Counted from the stretch's first letter, positions 51,620 through 59,413 are shown. The stretch: 64,000 nt of DNA from an uncultured Parabacteroides sp. (GCF_947855115.1 NZ_CANTZW010000001.1:186001-250000); one strand, 5' to 3'. Program-made: numbers and translations. The notes: generated from the letters alone by a model not told the origin.

Positions 51620-53197
51620 TTAAACATCTAACTTCGCTTTTTGTTCTTTCCATTTAGTTAAAAATGTACGGGCCACTGTCGGGAACAATTCCAACAACAG
51701 GATTTCTTTCTCATTATCAGCCAATAACACACCTAAATCCTCTAATACGGGATTTTCTTGCATCACATAATGCGAGCCATCGTAAGGAACCTCATTCCGT
51801 ACGCCGGCGATTTCCAGCCGAAACGCCGGATCAACCGGAACCGGAGTCTTGCCATACTCTCCTTTTACCAAGGCAACGAACTGATTGGAAGGATTACTAT
51901 ACATCGGACGACCATCCAGCTCGTTTAACGCACAAGATACCGCCTGTGCCTCGATAATCTGGCTCGTAGGTGTTACCAACGGAGGCAAGCCGGCATCCAT
52001 CCGTACTTGCGGAATCAAAGACATCGCCCTTTCCAACAAGCCGGTCTGTCCCAATTGCTTCAACCGGGTAACCATATTCGTATACATGCTTTCCGGGATC
52101 TGCGCTTTTCTCACGAGCTCATTCGGCTCCGGGAAATTAAAATACTCCTCGATCGCATGGCAATAAAGCAGCAGATCATCCTCTTTATCTTTTCTGGCAG
52201 CTTCTATGGCATCGTTAAAGAAACGATCGATCTCGGCAGGGAAACTATCCTCCAGGGGGTTAAAAGGCCTCGGGATTTTTTTCGCCGCATCGAATACAGA
52301 AAGTTCCTTACGAATCGTCAATAGCTCCTTATTGATCTTAGCGACCGCATCCATATCAATATCCAGCTCGATACCCAGTTTCTTGCAGAAAATATAGATT
52401 AGCTCTACGGCGGGAGCAGCCGATCCCCCCGCGAAATTCCAGATATTCGTATCAACGATATCCACCCCATTGATAATAGCAGATACAACCGAGGCCAATC
52501 CATAACCGGGTGTACAATGCGTATGAAAATCGACCGGGACTTTCAGTTTTTTCTTAAATAACCGTACTAACTCTGCCGCACGAGCCGGAGGAATCAGACC
52601 ACTCATGTCTTTTATGGTTATCATATCAGCCCCCAGCGACTCCAGTTGGAGGGCCTTATTCAAGAAATACTCGTCCGTAAAAACAGGCTTGTGCAAAGGA
52701 CGACCATGCAAGGCGGCCTTTATACGTTCCACCGGAGAATGATACGGATCTATCGTATAACAGATGGCACAATCGGCTTGTCCTCCGAATTTCTTCACAT
52801 AACGAATCGTAGATCTCATGTTATCCACGTCGTTCAAAGCATCGAAAACACGCATGATATCAATGCCGGAACGAATCGAGTTACGGCAAAAACCTTCTAT
52901 AATCTCATCAGGATAAGGATTATAACCGAATAAATTACGTCCGCGGGAAAGAGCGGACAACTTTGAGGAATCTCCTATTTTTTCTTTGACAATCTCTAAA
53001 CGATCCCAAGGGTTCTCGCCTAAATAACGCATCACGGAATCGGGAACCGCCCCACCCCATACCTCCATGGCATAAAAGCCTGCGTCTTTATAGTAAGGAA
53101 GCACACGGTCTATTTGTGCTTGAGACATTCTTGTGGCGAATGCCGATTGCTGACCATCGCGAAGAGTTAAATCGCGAATCAATAATTTACGTATCAT
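51620..53197 (-). CDS. Pyruvate/oxaloacetate carboxyltransferase subunit without biotin domain
   Basis: 525 residues. It starts with the HMGL-like TIM barrel of the carboxyltransferase: IRDLTLRDGQQSAFATRMS, MRVFDALNDVDNM, GADMITIKDMSGL (the carbamylated metal-ligand Lys) and FHTHCTPGYGLA (metal His). A PYC_OADA domain follows to the C-terminus. There is no biotin-binding MKM motif, so it must act on a separate biotin carrier as in multi-subunit oxaloacetate decarboxylase, pyruvate carboxylase subunit B, or methylmalonyl-CoA type complexes. It stands alone. A 16-bp perfect inverted repeat lies two bases before the start codon. Confidence 0.88.
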   Translation of the reverse strand: MIRKLLIRDLTLRDGQQSAFATRMSQAQIDRVLPYYKDAGFYAMEVWGGAVPDSVMRYLGENPWDRLEIVKEKIGDSSKLSALSRGRNLFGYNPYPDEIIEGFCRNSIRSGIDIMRVFDALNDVDNMRSTIRYVKKFGGQADCAICYTIDPYHSPVERIKAALHGRPLHKPVFTDEYFLNKALQLESLGADMITIKDMSGLIPPARAAELVRLFKKKLKVPVDFHTHCTPGYGLASVVSAIINGVDIVDTNIWNFAGGSAAPAVELIYIFCKKLGIELDIDMDAVAKINKELLTIRKELSVFDAAKKIPRPFNPLEDSFPAEIDRFFNDAIEAARKDKEDDLLLYCHAIEEYFNFPEPNELVRKAQIPESMYTNMVTRLKQLGQTGLLERAMSLIPQVRMDAGLPPLVTPTSQIIEAQAVSCALNELDGRPMYSNPSNQFVALVKGEYGKTPVPVDPAFRLEIAGVRNEVPYDGSHYVMQENPVLEDLGVLLADNEKEILLLELFPTVARTFLTKWKEQKAKLDV

Positions 53198-53199
53198 AC

Positions 53200-53261
53200 C
53201 AAATTTGTTTAGATCGTTTTAGTTTATATTCTGATTATATAACAAGATCTAAACAAATTTG
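53200..53261. promoter_or_regulatory. Perfect 16-bp inverted repeat at the start of the carboxyltransferase gene
   Basis: Arms CAAATTTGTTTAGATC (53200-53215) and GATCTAAACAAATTTG (53246-53261), spacer 30 bases, perfect. The near arm ends two bases before the ATG. In RNA it makes a 16-bp stem directly upstream of the start; in DNA it could bind a dimer. The spacer contains TATATAAT. Geometry is nearly the same as the repeat at 26485. Confidence 0.7.
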
Positions 53262-53304
53262 ATAAAGATTATGTGGTTAAGAATAACCAATTTTTCTAAA
53301 ACCC

Positions 53305-54225
53305 TCAGTCTTTCACCTCTACAACGATCATCACAGGGAAGTGATCGGAAGGAGTACGAGCCTCGTATTTACTCAAAGACACTTCCTTCGGAAAGTTACC
53401 GTTTTGCTCCTTTTGGGCACTTTCTTTCACCTCGGAACGATAGGTATCCGTTAAGATTCCATACTTCTTCACCTCAAACTCCTTGGTCAAGAAAAGATGG
53501 TCGATACGGCTCTCGGTCTTCCGGTCCGGATGGAAACCATTGAACGTGCCGTTCGGGGCATAACGGAAATCAGCGATCTCATAAGAGTCGCGCATGATAC
53601 CGGAACCATCTAACAGCTTATACGACTCACTTGTTTGATCGACATTGAAATCTCCGGTCAAGATAGCGGGAAGTCTCTTTGGGAATTCCTTGATCTTCTT
53701 TAAGATCAACTTAGCGCTCTCCGCACGGGCTTGTACGCCGACATGATCCATGTGAAGGTTGAAAAACAAGAACGTAAAACCGGTTTGCTTATCCCGGAAC
53801 TCACCCCACGTACAGATACGAGGCAATACGGCATCCCAGCCTTTATTCGGGCGATCGGTAACCTCGGACAGCCAAAAATCGCCATGCTCCAGTACCTCAA
53901 ACTTATCCGTACGGTAAAATATAGCGGAATGCTCCCCCGCCAGCTTGCCGTCGTCACGTCCTACGCCAATATAATCGTAAGCGGGCATCGCCTGTTTCAA
54001 GTCCTGCAACTGATGATAGAAACACTCTTGGGTACCGAAGATATCGAACCCGTGGAACTGAACCATCTGAGCGATATAGGGATAACGTTGCCCCCATCCG
54101 TTTCCGTTCGTAGAATCACTGCCGTTGGCGTTTCGCAAGTTATAGGTGGCCACCACCATCGTCTCCGCCTGTAAGGTTAATACGGCACAAAAGAGAATAA
54201 CAAAAGAATAAAAGAATTTCTTCAT
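53305..54225 (-). CDS. Secreted endonuclease/exonuclease/phosphatase-family protein
   Basis: 306 residues with signal peptide (cut after LQA). EEP fold: MVVATYNLRNANG with the metal-ligand Asn, FGTQECF with the Glu, FNLHMDHVG, ILTGDFNVDQTSE (GDFN motif) and RIDHLFLTK, SDHFPVM with the catalytic Asp/His. Such secreted Bacteroidetes enzymes may act on nucleic acid, sphingomyelin or inositol phosphates; the substrate is not clear. It is followed by no operon partner in tight spacing (89 bases from the next gene). Confidence 0.88.
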   Translation of the reverse strand: MKKFFYSFVILFCAVLTLQAETMVVATYNLRNANGSDSTNGNGWGQRYPYIAQMVQFHGFDIFGTQECFYHQLQDLKQAMPAYDYIGVGRDDGKLAGEHSAIFYRTDKFEVLEHGDFWLSEVTDRPNKGWDAVLPRICTWGEFRDKQTGFTFLFFNLHMDHVGVQARAESAKLILKKIKEFPKRLPAILTGDFNVDQTSESYKLLDGSGIMRDSYEIADFRYAPNGTFNGFHPDRKTESRIDHLFLTKEFEVKKYGILTDTYRSEVKESAQKEQNGNFPKEVSLSKYEARTPSDHFPVMIVVEVKD

Positions 54226-54314
54226 GGTTTATTTATTTAATAACAGAAAGCAAAGATAAGATTTACCGGGCAAAATCATTCCACTCCGGTCGCGCTAAAT
54301 GAAGGAAGACCCCC

Positions 54315-55262
54315 TCACTTCTCGCACGAGGCAATCTCAAAAGCCGAAAGGATCGGACGGGCGATCCATACCTGCGGTTGCTGCACGTCTAATAAATAAG
54401 CTATCGTACCGGCGATATCGTATACCATCGTGCTCTCCGGAATCTTATAACCTTTCTTCACGTTTTTCCCGTAGAAAACGATCGGGGTTTGCATCTCGTT
54501 CATTGTCTTGCCACCATGACCGGTCTCGATCCCCCCGTGATCGGCAGATAATATAATCACGGTCTCGTCCATGATACCTGCCTCTTGTACGGCATTTACC
54601 ACTTGAGCCAAGCAACTATCCAGATGATGAACCATAGAATAATATTCCGGAGAACTCCATCCCTTACTATGTCCTGTCCCATCCGGCTCGTCAAAGATAA
54701 TGGCGCAAAGATTAGGTTTCTTTTCCTTGATATACTGTACGGCAACGGAAGTCAAGCCTCCCGGGTTCTCTGGAGTCATCGGTACGAGTCGACGGTAATT
54801 AATCGCCAAAGTATCCACTAAATAGTTCATGCCTTCCCAACCGAAAATATAGCCGATCTCGGCTTTGGGAGCCTTATCCCGGTACAAGCCGAAGATATTC
54901 GGAAAACGGTTATCGGCATTCACGATACGGGAAGGAAGTTCCGGCACCCGGGAACCCCATTCCGTATATCCGTGTAACTCCGGTCCCGCCCCCATAAACA
55001 TAGAGGCCCAATTACAAGCACTTGACGAAGGCAATATCGAACGGTTCTCCAAGGTGGAAGCCCCTTCCGCCATCATCTTACGAAATGTAGGCATATCCGC
55101 ACCATTATTCAAGCAATAAGCGCTCAGGCCATCAAAACCGACCAAGATTACATGTTTAGGAAGATCTTTCTCTTCTTCAGGAGCTTCCTGAGAGATTTGA
55201 ACACAAACACCCAAACAACACGCGATTATCGCACAACAGATAAACAAGATTCCTTTTTTCAT
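54315..55262 (-). CDS. Secreted phosphodiesterase, alkaline-phosphatase superfamily
   Basis: 315 residues from the ATG at 55262 (MKKGILFICCAIIAC...). The earlier in-frame start at 55322 adds a Tyr/Asn-rich leader that hides the signal peptide, so it is rejected. The nucleotide pyrophosphatase/phosphodiesterase fold shows VILVGFDGLSAYCL (metal Asp), the nucleophile region ILPSSSACNWASMFMG, IIFDEPDGTGH and ILSADHGGIETGHGG with metal ligands. It likely hydrolyses a phosphodiester or lipid head group in the periplasm. Position beside the EEP enzyme suggests joint nucleotide or lipid salvage; inference only. Confidence 0.85.
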   Translation of the reverse strand: MKKGILFICCAIIACCLGVCVQISQEAPEEEKDLPKHVILVGFDGLSAYCLNNGADMPTFRKMMAEGASTLENRSILPSSSACNWASMFMGAGPELHGYTEWGSRVPELPSRIVNADNRFPNIFGLYRDKAPKAEIGYIFGWEGMNYLVDTLAINYRRLVPMTPENPGGLTSVAVQYIKEKKPNLCAIIFDEPDGTGHSKGWSSPEYYSMVHHLDSCLAQVVNAVQEAGIMDETVIILSADHGGIETGHGGKTMNEMQTPIVFYGKNVKKGYKIPESTMVYDIAGTIAYLLDVQQPQVWIARPILSAFEIASCEK

Positions 55263-55332
55263 CTCACTGAGTCTTTTCTTTTTAAAATTATATAGATTGT
55301 ATCTTAGATTCCCGTCAGACAAAGGTACAAAG

Positions 55333-55366
55333 TTTAAAGAAAGTTCAAAAAGATCGCTTATCTTTG
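55333..55366 (+). promoter_or_regulatory. Promoter of GH76 gene
   Basis: TATCTTTG (55359-55366) is a perfect -7 box, with TTTA at 55333-55336, 22 bp upstream. The ATG is 34 bases downstream. Confidence 0.45.
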
Positions 55367-55400
55367 TGGCTTAATCTAATCTTATATTTAATAAATACAT

Positions 55401-56492
55401 ATGTGTAAACACTTCTTGACAAGCCTATTGCTTGTACTTTTCATGGTATCTTGCGGCAGTCCCTCCCTTTTCGAGGACAAAATGCGCGAAAGTTTACAAA
55501 CTTCTTTAAGCTGGAGAAATGACACGACCGGCATCTGGGAAACCGCCGGATGGTGGAATTCCGCGAATGTATTAACCGCCACGATCCGCTATGGGGCCGT
55601 AACCGGAGATCCCTGCGTTCTCCCCGTTATCGAGGATGTATATGAGAAAGCGCATCATTATCAAGTGGGCGTAGACTCTACAGGGGCTCCCCGTTATTGC
55701 GATAATTTCATCAATGATTATTACGATGACGAAGGCTGGTGGGCTCTCGCCTGGATCGAGTCTTTCAAACTGACCGGAGAGAAAAAATATCTGGATATGG
55801 CCGAGATCATATTCGATGATATGACAACCGGATGGAGCGATGCTTGCGGGGGCGGTATTTTCTGGAAGAAAAACCCGCTGCACTACAAAAATTCGATCGC
55901 AAACAATCTATTCTCCCTTACGGCGATCCGTTTATATAAAGCGACCCAGAAACCTGCATACCTAGACTGGTTCAAGAAAAACGTGGATTGGTATATGGGA
56001 ACCGGTATGATCAATACGGACATTTATCAAATTGAAGACGGCACAAAAGAGGATTGTAGCCCTAACCGGGGGGCCCACTATACTTATAATCAAGGTGTAG
56101 CCATTGCCATCTTAGCCGAGATGTATCTCCAAACCAACGACAAATCTTACTTGGAATTGGCAGAAAAAATTGCCGATGCCACTATCAGCAAACAATTGGT
56201 AACCAACGAAGGTATTCTTTGCGAAATGAAGCCTGAAATTGAAGATAGCAACGATGGTGTACAGTTTAAAGGCATCTTCATCCGGCACTTAGCCTTTCTA
56301 TATGACATAACCAAGAAACCCGCATACAGGGATTTCATCTTGAAGAACGCAGAATCCATTATCACGAAAGATTACGACCCTGCCTCGAAAAGCTTCGGCT
56401 GTTATTGGTATGGCCCCTTCCACAAACAAAGCTCCGCGGCAAATGCCTGCGCTTTGGAGTGCGTGATAGAAGCGTATAATTTAACGAAATGA
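55401..56492 (+). CDS. GH76 endo-alpha-1,6-mannanase lipoprotein
   Basis: 363 residues. Lipobox FMVSC at Cys18, so membrane-anchored. GH76 (alpha/alpha)6 barrel: the catalytic aspartate pair is in YYDDEGWWALAW near residue 111, followed by GGIFWKKNP and KNSIANNLFSLTA, and FLQTNDKSYL-type helical repeats. The family cleaves internal alpha-1,6-mannoside bonds of mannan in an endo, retaining manner. It stands alone here, but its product could feed the mannoside operon near the window start. Its 3' region has two hairpins (56501-56534 and 56655-56687). Confidence 0.92.
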   Translation: MCKHFLTSLLLVLFMVSCGSPSLFEDKMRESLQTSLSWRNDTTGIWETAGWWNSANVLTATIRYGAVTGDPCVLPVIEDVYEKAHHYQVGVDSTGAPRYCDNFINDYYDDEGWWALAWIESFKLTGEKKYLDMAEIIFDDMTTGWSDACGGGIFWKKNPLHYKNSIANNLFSLTAIRLYKATQKPAYLDWFKKNVDWYMGTGMINTDIYQIEDGTKEDCSPNRGAHYTYNQGVAIAILAEMYLQTNDKSYLELAEKIADATISKQLVTNEGILCEMKPEIEDSNDGVQFKGIFIRHLAFLYDITKKPAYRDFILKNAESIITKDYDPASKSFGCYWYGPFHKQSSAANACALECVIEAYNLTK

Positions 56493-56500
56493 ACAATAAC

Positions 56501-56534
56501 ACAGGGAGCTGACCGAAAAACAACAGCTCCCTGT
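56501..56534 (+). terminator. Hairpin after GH76
   Basis: ACAGGGAGCTG (56501-56511) and CAGCTCCCTGT (56524-56534) pair perfectly over 11 bp. The tail ACTCTTCTTCTCT is pyrimidine-rich with few consecutive T, so termination may be weak. Confidence 0.6.
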
Positions 56535-56654
56535 ACTCTTCTTCTCTACTCATATATATAACATTATCTTACATTTAACTCCATAAATGTAGCAAATAGA
56601 AATGGAAACGTAATGGCAGGGTAACACAATATACATGCCAAACGTTCAAACACT

Positions 56655-56687
56655 ATCATGATATAAATCATGATTCCTATTTTTTTT
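56655..56687 (+). terminator. Intrinsic terminator upstream of small-protein locus
   Basis: ATCATGAT, four-base loop ATAA, ATCATGAT, then TCCTA and a run of eight T. It would stop read-through from GH76 and isolate the following small-protein unit. Between the GH76 hairpin and this site I see no gene. Confidence 0.65.
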
Positions 56688-56723
56688 ATCATAGATCAAG
56701 AAAACACAAGAATCCATTAAAAA

Positions 56724-56738
56724 CATGCTATAAAACAT
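56724..56738. promoter_or_regulatory. 15-bp shared motif upstream of small-protein promoter
   Basis: CATGCTATAAAACAT, identical to 44354-44368 upstream of galM. Here it lies 21 bp before the -7 box, over the place where a -33 box would be (no TTTG is present), so it looks like an activator site replacing the -33 element. Confidence 0.45.
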
Positions 56739-56759
56739 ACCAAGTATAGAATAACGCCG

Positions 56760-56767
56760 TATATTTG
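56760..56767 (+). promoter_or_regulatory. Promoter -7 box of small-protein locus
   Basis: TATATTTG is a perfect TAnnTTTG box. Transcription would begin near 56773, about 22 bases before the first small ORF. Confidence 0.6.
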
Positions 56768-56794
56768 TGCCGTAAAACATAATTGTAAAGCAAT

Positions 56795-56875
56795 ATGGTA
56801 AAAAGATTGTTTAAACGTTACATCGATTTGCTAGGGTTTCAACCTTGGACAATTTGGGTTTACCGTGTGTGGTAA
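56795..56875 (+). CDS. Small protein A, 26 residues (unknown)
   Basis: ATG GTA AAA AGA... to TAA at 56873-56875. The product is strongly basic at the N-terminus (MVKRLFKRYIDLLGF) and ends in an aromatic, Trp-rich part (QPWTIWVYRVW; three Trp), suggesting a membrane-binding amphipathic peptide. It has its own promoter and shares an N-terminal pattern, K-x-hydrophobic-hydrophobic-basic-basic-aromatic-hydrophobic-Asp, with small protein B 180 bases downstream. A short hairpin TTACC/GGTAA spans its stop codon. Too short for usual gene callers; I do not know a described family. Coding status is inferred from the promoter, terminator and paralogy. Confidence 0.5.
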   Translation: MVKRLFKRYIDLLGFQPWTIWVYRVW

Positions 56876-56910
56876 GCCTACGATGAAAAAAGATGGTGGT
56901 TTAGGTTATC

Positions 56911-56988
56911 TGAAGTCCGAGATTAGGTTAGTAATAGGTTAAAAGGTTAATGGTTTAGGTTTTCAATTCATGTATAACTCGGACTTCA
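56911..56988. repeat. 11-bp inverted repeat between small ORFs
   Basis: TGAAGTCCGAG (56911-56921) and CTCGGACTTCA (56978-56988) pair perfectly around a 56-base loop rich in G and T with repeated AGGTTA. A 19-codon frame (ATG at 56883) overlaps the left arm but is probably chance. The structure may act as an RNA processing or translational switch between ORF A and ORF B. Confidence 0.55.
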
Positions 56989-57052
56989 AAGGTTATTTGA
57001 GATTTAGAACGTGCTAAAAGCACAGATTTATTAATTAAAAAGAAAATGGGCT

Positions 57053-57148
57053 ATGAAAAGTTTTATTAGACATTTCTTGGATAGTTGCTTGAGATCACTC
57101 GCTACTATCGGTCAGTCAGAATTAACTAAATGGGGTTACAATAAATAA
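57053..57148 (+). CDS. Small protein B, 31 residues (unknown)
   Basis: From the ATG at 57053 to TAA at 57146-57148. Sequence begins MKSFIRHFLDSCLRSLATIG, an amphipathic helix with hydrophobics every three to four residues, and ends ELTKWGYNK. An A-rich leader precedes it, as is common for Bacteroidetes. An ATG seven bases earlier opens a seven-codon frame and is rejected. The N-terminus aligns with small protein A (KRLFKRYID against KSFIRHFLD). The stop codon lies in a hairpin (AAATGGGGT / ACCCCATTT). No known family recognised. Confidence 0.5.
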   Translation: MKSFIRHFLDSCLRSLATIGQSELTKWGYNK

Positions 57149-57201
57149 GTAACACCCCATTTTACCGGGAAGGTGAACATTTGATTTTTTCAAACTATAC
57201 C

Positions 57202-57237
57202 GCGGTTGCTTGGTTTCTTGCCAGACAACCGCTTTTT
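57202..57237 (+). terminator. Intrinsic terminator of small-protein locus
   Basis: GCGGTTG (57202-57208) and CAACCGC (57226-57232) form a perfect stem, extended inside by TGG/CCA, followed by TTTTT. It gives a transcript of about 465 bases from the promoter at 56760. Confidence 0.85.
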
Positions 57238-57292
57238 GTTCCCATACCTTGAATAATATAAACAAAACCTATATCCTTATCAAGATTAACTA

Positions 57293-57324
57293 TTTGATAG
57301 CTGTTTGACAATAACTTATTTTTG
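57293..57324 (+). promoter_or_regulatory. Catalase promoter
   Basis: TTTG at 57293-57296, exactly 20 bp, TATTTTTG at 57317-57324: the best consensus promoter in the window. Start of transcription near 57331 leaves an 87-base leader. The small palindrome CTATTTGATAG overlaps the -33 box and could be part of a peroxide-regulator site; unproven. Confidence 0.7.
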
Positions 57325-57417
57325 TGAGGAAGTTAAAAACAATTGTTGTTACTAAACAGTTTTATTTAAAGACTACTTTATCTAAAATTCTTTATTGCGA
57401 CATAAAAAACTAAAGTT

Positions 57418-58884
57418 ATGGAAGACAAAAAGCTAACTGCCGCTAACGGACGCCCTGTCGCGGACAATCAGAATGTACAAACAGTAGGCCCACGTGGTCC
57501 GATGGTATTGCAAGACCCTTGGTTTATCGAGAAACTTGCGCACTTCGACCGTGAGGTAATCCCTGAAAGACGTATGCATGCCAAAGGTTCCGGCGCATTC
57601 GGAACCTTTACCGTTACGCATGACATCACGAAATACACGAAAGCGGCCATTTTTAAAGAAGTTGGCAAGAAGACAGACTGTTTCGTGCGTTTCTCCACCG
57701 TAGCCGGAGAACGCGGAGCGGCCGACGCAGAACGTGATATTCGAGGATTCGCCATAAAATTCTATACAGAGGAAGGTAACTGGGACCTGGTTGGTAACAA
57801 CACTCCGGTATTTTTCCTGCGTGATCCCTTAAAATTCCCGGATTTGAATCATGCGGTCAAACGCGATCCGAAAACAAATCTACGAAGTGAGGATAACAAC
57901 TGGGATTTCTGGACCTTGCTTCCCGAGGCCTTACATCAAGTGACGATCACGATGAGTTCTCGCGGCATCCCTTATTCTTATCGCCATATGCATGGTTTCG
58001 GTAGCCATACTTACAGTTTCATCAACGACAAGAACGAACGTATCTGGGTGAAATTCCATCTTAGAACCCTACAAGGTATTAAAAATCTTAGCGATGAGGA
58101 AGCGGCGGCTATCATCGCTAAGGATCGTGAATCCCACCAGCGCGATTTATTCGATAGCATCGAGCGCAGGGACTTCCCGAAATGGAAATTCCAAATCCAA
58201 TTGATGACCGAGGAACAAGCCGAAACCTATCCGGTCAATCCATTCGACCTCACGAAAGTATGGCCACATAAAGACTTCCCGTTGATGGATGTCGGTATCC
58301 TTGAGCTGAACCGTAATCCGGAGAATTACTTCCAAGACGTGGAGCAAGCCGCATTTAATCCGATGAATATAGTCGAAGGTATCGGCTTCTCCCCGGATAA
58401 GATGCTGCAAGGCCGCCTATTCTCGTATGGCGATGCCCAGCGTTATCGCCTTGGCGTGAACCTAGAGCAGATCCCGGTAAACAAGCCTCGCTGTCCGTTC
58501 CATGCCTATCACCGTGACGGGGCAATGCGTGTGGACGGGAACTACGGGGCCGCCAAGGGCTACGAACCCAATAGTTTCGGTGAGTGGAAAGACTCTCCCG
58601 AGAAGAAGGAACCGCCTTTGAAAGTACATGGGGATGTTTACAATTACAACGAGCGTGAGTATGATGATGATTACTACAGCCAACCGGGTGCCTTATTCCG
58701 CCTGATGCCGCCGGAAGAGCAGCAGTTGTTATTCGGCAATACCGCCCGTGCGATGGGCAACGCCCAATTGTTCATCAAGCAACGCCACGTACGTAACTGC
58801 TACAAGGCAGACCCGGCTTATGGCAAAGGGGTAGCGGAAGCTCTAGGCATCTGCTTGGAAGAGGCCTTGAAGGAAACCCGATAA
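57418..58884 (+). CDS. katA: Monofunctional haem catalase
   Basis: 488 residues, small-subunit (clade 3) size. [20 protein letters not shown] holds the catalytic region after the distal His in [20 protein letters not shown]; the distal Asn is in [11 protein letters not shown]; the proximal haem Tyr is in [13 protein letters not shown]. It breaks hydrogen peroxide to water and oxygen in the cytoplasm. Its own strong promoter and terminator make it a single-gene unit. A sequence near the start codon recurs in the 3' region (see findings). The name katA versus katE cannot be settled from sequence alone. Confidence 0.95.
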   Translation: MEDKKLTAANGRPVADNQNVQTVGPRGPMVLQDPWFIEKLAHFDREVIPERRMHAKGSGAFGTFTVTHDITKYTKAAIFKEVGKKTDCFVRFSTVAGERGAADAERDIRGFAIKFYTEEGNWDLVGNNTPVFFLRDPLKFPDLNHAVKRDPKTNLRSEDNNWDFWTLLPEALHQVTITMSSRGIPYSYRHMHGFGSHTYSFINDKNERIWVKFHLRTLQGIKNLSDEEAAAIIAKDRESHQRDLFDSIERRDFPKWKFQIQLMTEEQAETYPVNPFDLTKVWPHKDFPLMDVGILELNRNPENYFQDVEQAAFNPMNIVEGIGFSPDKMLQGRLFSYGDAQRYRLGVNLEQIPVNKPRCPFHAYHRDGAMRVDGNYGAAKGYEPNSFGEWKDSPEKKEPPLKVHGDVYNYNEREYDDDYYSQPGALFRLMPPEEQQLLFGNTARAMGNAQLFIKQRHVRNCYKADPAYGKGVAEALGICLEEALKETR

Positions 58885-58928
58885 AGCAATAAGGCCGCGA
58901 TAGAATGTTCCGAGAGTTTTCATTATAC

Positions 58929-58964
58929 GAAACTTTAGTTTCTTCCGCACAAAACTAAAGTTTC
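58929..58964 (+). repeat. 13-bp perfect inverted repeat after catalase
   Basis: GAAACTTTAGTTT (58929-58941) and AAACTAAAGTTTC (58952-58964), loop of 10 bases. No T run follows. The right arm repeats 12 bases (AAAACTAAAGTT) found directly before the catalase ATG at 57405-57416, so the left arm is complementary to the start region of the mRNA. Confidence 0.6.
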
Positions 58965-59000
58965 ACCCTAATAAAACAACTCGAAACAAAACGATAAAGA

Positions 59001-59050
59001 GAGATAACCCCAGTAATCCCATGGATGAATAGGTTATCTCATTCTTTTTT
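59001..59050 (+). terminator. Intrinsic terminator of catalase gene
   Basis: GAGATAACC (59001-59009) and GGTTATCTC (59032-59040), then ATTC and six T. The stem overlaps the stop codon of the convergent DUF454 gene. Confidence 0.75.
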
Positions 59051-59413
59051 AGTAGGATAAGAAAGAATATGCCATGATACTCCTATACTGATAAGCCCTA
59101 ATAAGATTTTCACCCACCAGTAACCAACCAACAAAAGGGAAGTAATGATCGTAGACAGCCACATGATAGCGATCGTGATAATCTTGGAGCGCAAGGGGAT
59201 AGCCTTATCTTCCACAAAGCTTTTGATATGCGGGCCAAAGTAACGATTACTCATTACCCGGTTATAAAGCCTCTCCGAACTACGGATATAAAACCAACAG
59301 GTCAGTAACCAAAAAGGGGTAGTCGGGAGCAAAGGGACAAAAATACCGATCGCTCCCAATAGGAGAAAAAACGTTCCTAACGTAATGTATATGATACGTC
59401 TTGTCCCGTTCAT
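59039..59413 (-). CDS. DUF454 (YbaN-family) inner-membrane protein
   Basis: 124 residues, three to four TM helices. The YbaN/DUF454 pattern is clear: GTFFLLLGAIGIFVPLLPTTPFWLLTCWFYIRSSERL (seen in parts), then SNRYFGPHIKSF, and AIPLRSKIITIAIMW. Function of the family is unknown. It overlaps the fmt stop codon by one base, so it is the last gene of the operon sua5-wcaJ-clc-fmt-ybaN. Confidence 0.9.
   Translation of the reverse strand: MNGTRRIIYITLGTFFLLLGAIGIFVPLLPTTPFWLLTCWFYIRSSERLYNRVMSNRYFGPHIKSFVEDKAIPLRSKIITIAIMWLSTIITSLLLVGYWWVKILLGLISIGVSWHILSYPTKKE

Noticed and set aside
53200..53261. Classical invertible promoter
   Set aside because: The spacer is only 30 bases and has no full TTTG/TAnnTTTG promoter in either direction; kept as an open alternative only.
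55263..55322. Longer N-terminus of the phosphodiesterase
   Set aside because: It would bury the signal peptide; the ATG at 55262 begins a normal signal sequence.
56883..56942. 19-codon ORF between the two small proteins
   Set aside because: It overlaps the inverted repeat and shows no similarity to the other two peptides.
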